Below are positions 4,701 to 6,413 of a DNA stretch of 6,413 bases, in pieces. Under the pieces are notes generated by a model, which was not told where the DNA came from, ran no database searches, and saw only the letters and a program-made list of their open reading frames with translations. Origin of the DNA: Saprospiraceae bacterium. GTDB taxonomy: Bacteria; Bacteroidota; Bacteroidia; Chitinophagales; Saprospiraceae. The first letter of the stretch is position 1; each line of letters begins with the position of its first letter. The stretch covers positions 1 through 6,413 of the forward strand of contig JAGQXA010000242.1 in NCBI GenBank assembly GCA_020436865.1, written 5' to 3'. The position numbers and the translations under genes were made by a program.

Positions 4701-6413
4701 CGGGCCCGAGCCAGGCACGCCCTGCGACGACGGCAATCCCGCGACCACCGGCGAAGTGATCCAACCCGATTGCAGCTGTGCCGACATCACCTATGATTGC
4801 CCGGACCTGCTCGCCAATGTTGGCGATCCGTGCGACGACGGCGATCCGTGTACCATCAACGACGCGGTGCAGATCGATTGCAGTTGCGCCGGCACCTTCC
4901 AGGACAGCGACAGCGACGGCACCTGCGATGCCGACGACCTCTGTGTGGGCCCGGAACCCGGTTCTCCCTGCAATGACGGCGATCCGTGTACCATCAACGA
5001 TATCATTCTGCCCGATTGCAGTTGCGCCGGCACCTTCCAGGACAGCGACAGCGACGGCACTTGCGATGCCGAGGATCTTTGCCCCGGCAGCCCGGAACCG
5101 GGCATGCCTTGCGACGATGGCAACCCGGCGACCACCGGCGAGACGATCCAGGCCGACTGTAGCTGTGGCGGCGGAATCGCCGGAGCGGTCAACGTGTGCG
5201 TCCAGATCGCAACCGGCAGCGACGATGCCGAAGAAACGCCCGGCGGGAATGTCAGTCTGACGAGCTCCGATCTGGAGCTGGTGCTCGACCCGTCCGAGCA
5301 GGTGATCGGATTGCGTTTTGTCAATCACAATATTCCCCAAGGCGCCGTGATCGCCAGTGCGACGATCCAATTCGGCGTGGATGAGACGGGCAATATCAAT
5401 CCCTGTGATCTGACCATTTACGGTCAGGCCAGCGACAACCCCGGCACCTTCGTCAATACTAACGGCAATGTGAGCACCAGGCCCAAGACCCTGGCCTCGG
5501 TAGCCTGGTCGCCACCGGATTGGCTTACGATCGGTCAAGCCGGCCCGGATCAGGAAACCCCCGATCTGAGCGCCATCCTGCAGGAGATCGTCAACCGCCC
5601 CGGCTATACCGGCAGCAGCGCGATCGTTTTTGTCATCGAGGGCAGCGGTCAGCGCGTGGCCGAATCGTTTAACGGTACCGCTTCGCTGGCGCCGCAGTTG
5701 TGCGTGCAATACACGACCATTACCTATGATTGCCCCGGCCTTCAGTTGAACATCGGCGATCCGTGCGACGATGGCGATCCCTGTACGATCAACGATACTG
5801 TTCAATCCGATTGCAGCTGTCTGGGTACCTTCCAGGATAGCGATAGCGACGGCACTTGTGATGCCGAGGATCTGTGTCCGGGCGGTCCGGAACCGGGTAC
5901 CCCCTGCGACGACGGCAACCCGGCTACGGTCGGCGAGGTGATCCAGCCCGATTGCGCCTGTGGAGCGGTGGCGTATGACTGCCCCGATCTGCTGGCCAAC
6001 ATCGGCGATCCCTGCAACGACGGCGATCCTTGCACAGTCAACGATGTGATTCAATCGGATTGCAGCTGTGCCGGCACCTTCCAGGATACCGATGGCGACG
6101 GCACCTGCGACGAAGAAGACCTCTGTCCGGGCGGCCCCGAGCCGGGTACGCCCTGCGACGACACCGACCCCTGTACGATCAACGACATGGTCCAGGCCGA
6201 TTGCAGCTGTGCCGGCACTTATCAGGACAGCGACAGCGATGGCGTCTGTGATGCCGAAGATCTGTGTCCGGGCGGTCCGGAACCAGGTACGCCCTGCGAT
6301 GACGGCAACCCTAATACCGCGGGTGAAACGATCCAGGCCGATTGTAGCTGTGGCGGTGGCGTACAAGGCGTAGCCAATGTATGTGTGCAGGTAACGGCCG
6401 GCAGCGACGACGC
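1648..6413 (+). CDS. Giant secreted purple-acid-phosphatase-like metallophosphatase with nested repeats (3' truncated)
   Basis: One frame without stops runs from ATG 1648 to the window edge (1588 complete codons). The order is: signal peptide (residues 1-22), purple acid phosphatase N-terminal beta domain (about 24-110), metallophosphatase domain (about 119-425), bacterial Ig-like domain (about 430-517), then alternating A modules (172 residues each) and Cys/Asp-rich B modules. The phosphatase domain has the full PAP ligand set: GDCG (D127), GDNAY (D159, Y162), GNHE (N194), IFHHTP (H279) and GHTH (H312, H314). It is therefore expected to be an active dinuclear-metal phosphoesterase outside the cytoplasm. 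The substrate cannot be told. Typical PAPs are about 400-600 residues; this one is at least 1588, mostly repeats. The start is chosen because the signal peptide begins there, although no Shine-Dalgarno is present. In Bacteroidota such proteins often end in a type IX secretion sorting domain, but that end is outside the window. The gene lies 57 bases after the CotH-like gene, in the same direction and same frame. Confidence 0.93.
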   Translation, partial: MKPRQYLLWSIVFIFFCAELAGQTIVRGPYLQSGTTSSMVVRWRTDLATDSKVWYGSSPTNLTFNITLPGSRTEHVMQINGLSTNTTYYYAVGNSTGQLTTPSSGHRFKTNPAPGSSLATNIWVLGDCGTANDNARSVRDGYYNYIGANPTDMILLLGDNAYELGSDTDYQGAVFENMYEARLINSPLYSCPGNHEMFSADSPTQSGVYYDIFTFPVAGQAGGVASGTEAYFSYDYGNIHVISMDSDDTDRSAGSPMMNWLEADLMANTKEWVIAIFHHTPYYSTSTNGADMRNNALPILESYGVDLVLVGHTHNYQRSFLINGHYGINFDSTTMAVDLGDGRLDGDGAYFKTVTGADAGKGAVYILTGSAGQVTGHPLDDPIMKVGLIELGSVSIEVLGHQMDVKFLDTNGNIDDYFTIVKQSPVGASPVVSITSPLDGAYYPAPQAITVNASASDPDGTIDFVSFSVNGQLIGTDNTFPYSQPWTIPADGIYNLTAVAWDNDGNSKASVPIQIFAGLITTCSKVNASSDDAEEDPSGAVSLISPDLELVNDAGLQTVGLRFTGLDIPKDAYITNAYIQFTADETGFDDPCILNIYGEDADNAATFTTSNGNVSTRPRTSAVINWTPPIWQNVGDAGPAQQTPDISAIIQEIVTRPGYTQNSAISIIIDGIGRRVAESSNGAATLAPEICVEYDLDPPVFDCPLLFANIGDPCDDGDPCTINDVVQANCNCAGTLQDSDGDGVCDADDLCPGGPEPGTPCDDGDPQTGGETIQSDCTCGGGTTGPVQTCSSIAATSDDVEQTQSGNVSLGSSDLELVLDPGTQVIGMRFLNLNIPQGAVISSASLRFTVDENSNINPCNLTIYGQDSDDPITFVNSNGNVTNRPKTTASVAWSPPDWLVVGDSGPDQTTPDLTSIIQEIVDRPGFSNASAIVLIIEGVGQRVAESFDGTAASAPRLCIVYSTVTYDCPGLQLNIGDPCDDGDPCTANDVVQADCGCAGTFQDSDSDGVCDADDLCPGGPEPGTPCDDGNPATTGEVIQPDCSCADITYDCPDLLANVGDPCDDGDPCTINDAVQIDCSCAGTFQDSDSDGTCDADDLCVGPEPGSPCNDGDPCTINDIILPDCSCAGTFQDSDSDGTCDAEDLCPGSPEPGMPCDDGNPATTGETIQADCSCGGGIAGAVNVCVQIATGSDDAEETPGGNVSLTSSDLELVLDPSEQVIGLRFVNHNIPQGAVIASATIQFGVDETGNINPCDLTIYGQASDNPGTFVNTNGNVSTRPKTLASVAWSPPDWLTIGQAGPDQETPDLSAILQEIVNRPGYTGSSAIVFVIEGSGQRVAESFNGTASLAPQLCVQYTTITYDCPGLQLNIGDPCDDGDPCTINDTVQSDCSCLGTFQDSDSDGTCDAEDLCPGGPEPGTPCDDGNPATVGEVIQPDCACGAVAYDCPDLLANIGDPCNDGDPCTVNDVIQSDCSCAGTFQDTDGDGTCDEEDLCPGGPEPGTPCDDTDPCTINDMVQADCSCAGTYQDSDSDGVCDAEDLCPGGPEPGTPCDDGNPNTAGETIQADCSCGGGVQGVANVCVQVTAGSDD
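1717..1977 (+). other. Purple acid phosphatase N-terminal (fibronectin-III-like) domain
   Basis: Residues of about 24-110 start with TIVRGPYLQSGTTSSMVVRW and include VWYG, then HVMQINGLSTNTTYYYAVG and a final HRFKT. This is the usual order of the beta-sandwich that precedes the catalytic domain in purple acid phosphatases: 'RGPYLQ', 'W.T', 'v.Y G', 'h...l.gL.p.T.YyY.vG', 'f.T'. The domain packs against the catalytic domain and is not catalytic. Its presence separates this protein from PhoD-type and calcineurin-type phosphatases. Confidence 0.85.
2002..2922 (+). other. Metallophosphatase catalytic domain with complete PAP metal site
   Basis: Five blocks are visible in the expected order: VLGDCG (residues 124-129), LLLGDNAYE (155-163), CPGNHEMF (191-198), WVIAIFHHTPYYS (272-284) and VLVGHTHNYQRS (308-319). 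By comparison with plant purple acid phosphatases the ligands are D127, D159, Y162, N194, H279, H312 and H314. Y162 in GDxxY is the tyrosine that marks true PAPs. From family knowledge this forms a dinuclear Fe3+/M2+ centre cleaving phosphomonoesters or anhydrides. No key residue is missing. Confidence 0.9.
2935..3198 (+). other. Bacterial Ig-like domain linking the enzyme to the repeats
   Basis: Residues of about 430-517 read PVVSITSPLDGAYYPAP, then VNASASDPDGTIDFVSFSVN, GQLIG, PYS, and a closing YNLTAVAWDNDGN. This matches the Ig-like fold seen in many secreted Bacteroidota enzymes (Big_7-like: 'v.itsP.dga', 'a.a.D.dG.i..V.f..ng', 'Y.ltA.a.D..G'). It most likely acts as a spacer or stalk. 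It occurs once, before the repeat region. Confidence 0.75.
3214..3729 (+). repeat. Module A, copy 1 (172 codons)
   Basis: Residues 523-694. The module opens with C-x5-SSDDAEE, then has SPDLELV, VGLRFTGLDIP, PCILNIYGE, STRPRTSAVINW, IIQEIVTRPGY and RRVAES, and ends at CVEY. Its three Cys (523, 592, 691) have the same spacing in every copy. The motif set recurs in secreted proteins of Bacteroidota and some Proteobacteria, as far as I recall, but I cannot name the family. The alternation of hydrophobic residues suggests a beta-sandwich, possibly carbohydrate- or surface-binding. It is the most diverged of the three copies. Confidence 0.85.
3730..4014 (+). repeat. Module B1: short Cys/Asp-rich calcium-binding-like module
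   Basis: Residues 695-789 (95 residues). It contains one thrombospondin-type-3-like motif, DSDGDGVCDADDLC (3859-3900), whose regularly spaced Asp suit calcium binding. On either side is a 'CDDGDP' unit: one four-Cys form with CTIND and a CNCAG end, and one three-Cys form with QTGGE and a CTCGGG end. This looks like the basic B unit before expansion. Confidence 0.8.
4015..4530 (+). repeat. Module A, copy 2 (172 codons)
   Basis: Residues 790-961. Cys 790, 859 and 958 have exactly the spacing of copy 1. Motifs are TSDDVEQ, SSDLELVLD, VIGMRFLNLNIPQGAVI, NPCNLTIYGQ, NRPKTTASVAWSPPDW, IIQEIVDRPGF, GQRVAESFDG and a CIVY end. It is clearly closer to copy 3 than to copy 1, for example in the shared NIPQGAVI, LTIYGQ and SVAWSPPDW. 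Binding partner unknown. Confidence 0.85.
4531..5196 (+). repeat. Module B2: expanded Cys/Asp-rich module with three TSP3-like motifs
   Basis: Residues 962-1183 (222 residues). Three calcium-binding-like motifs lie at 4654-4695, 4903-4944 and 5041-5082 (DSDSDGxCDAxDLC). Five 'CxDGxP' units alternate between the four-Cys 'DPCTxND' form and the three-Cys 'NPATTGE' form, which lacks the second Cys. Two sub-blocks begin YDCP (YDCPGLQLNIG and YDCPDLLANVG). One linker is a codon short (LCVGPEP instead of LCPGGPEP). Confidence 0.82.
4837..5112 (+). repeat. 138-bp tandem duplication inside module B2
   Basis: Copies are 4837-4974 and 4975-5112, a period of 138 bases (46 codons, in frame). Two blocks are identical between copies by direct reading: 26 bases (4837-4862 with 4975-5000) and 48 bases (4875-4922 with 5013-5060). 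The rest has diverged, mainly in the linker between the Cys units. This adds one TSP3-like motif and one four-Cys unit without a new YDCP start. Confidence 0.85.
5197..5712 (+). repeat. Module A, copy 3 (172 codons)
   Basis: Residues 1184-1355. Cys 1184, 1253 and 1352 keep the spacing of the other copies. Motifs are GSDDAEE, SSDLELVLD, VIGLRFVNHNIPQGAVI, NPCDLTIYGQ, TRPKTLASVAWSPPDW, ILQEIVNRPGY, GQRVAESFNG and a CVQY end. Many synonymous differences from copy 2 show that the duplication is not recent, while protein-level identity remains high. This suggests selection on the fold. Confidence 0.85.
5713..6381 (+). repeat. Module B3: expanded Cys/Asp-rich module with three TSP3-like motifs
   Basis: Residues 1356-1578 (223 residues). 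Motifs lie at 5836-5877, 6085-6126 and 6226-6267. The order of units matches B2 one to one, including the second YDCP start and the two successive four-Cys units, but every linker has the full PGGPEPG form, so B3 is one codon longer than B2. One unit reads CDDTDPC instead of CDDGDPC. Confidence 0.82.
6382..6413 (+). repeat. Start of a fourth module A at the window edge
   Basis: After the CGGG end of B3 the frame reads VANVCVQVTAGSDD, matching the start of copy 3 (VNVCVQIATGSDD). Only about 10 codons are visible. It shows that the A+B array continues beyond the window. Confidence 0.75.

Noticed and set aside
3685..6366. Minus-strand open frame of 893 codons with a repeated V-V-A-x-I/R-A pattern
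   Set aside because: It lies wholly opposite the repeat region of the plus-strand gene. Its repeats are the antisense reading of the CDDGDPC and TSP3-like units, which happen to give no stops. It has no signal, no known domain and no likely start context, while the plus frame has a signal peptide and complete catalytic motifs.
3522..6373. Several plus-strand frames of 60-160 codons within the repeat region
   Set aside because: They are rich in R, A, P and T, overlap one another, and are out-of-frame readings of the repeats.
3730..6381. CRISPR-like regular repeats
   Set aside because: Repeat periods are multiples of three, the 'spacers' are coding and similar to each other, and the repeats translate into conserved Cys/Asp motifs.

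Overview
The window shows two genes on the plus strand, both cut by a window edge. No RNA genes, mobile elements or CRISPR array were seen. The source is most likely a Bacteroidota bacterium of the Saprospiria/Lewinella kind. This is inferred from three things: very large secreted proteins built from Cys/Asp-rich 'CDDGDPCT..ND' modules, the absence of a Shine-Dalgarno sequence before the second start codon, and fairly GC-rich coding sequence. No taxonomic marker gene is present.

Layout: 1-1590 is the 3' part of a CotH-family gene. Its visible product has the C-terminal helical part of a CotH kinase-like domain, a linker or beta-rich region, and a right-handed parallel beta-helix. Next come 57 intergenic bases (1591-1647) with weak hairpins and a T7 run. 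From 1648 to the right edge runs one uninterrupted frame of 1588 codons. It encodes a signal peptide, a purple-acid-phosphatase-type N-terminal beta domain, a metallophosphatase domain with all expected metal ligands, one bacterial Ig-like domain, and then a long repeat region.

The repeat region has a nested order. A 172-residue module (A) occurs three times with no length change, and a fourth copy starts at the right edge. Each A is followed by a Cys/Asp-rich module (B) carrying thrombospondin-type-3-like calcium-binding motifs. B1 has one such motif, B2 three and B3 three. The A+B units are 267, 394 and 395 codons long. Inside B2 a 138-bp tandem duplication can be seen at DNA level. The protein continues past the window.

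Both products are probably exported. The genes may be co-transcribed: a kinase-fold protein followed by a phosphoesterase, with adhesive or calcium-stiffened extensions on the second. A functional link between them is inference only. Several long open frames on the minus strand, including an 893-codon one at 3685-6366, are by-products of the repeats and are not listed as genes.
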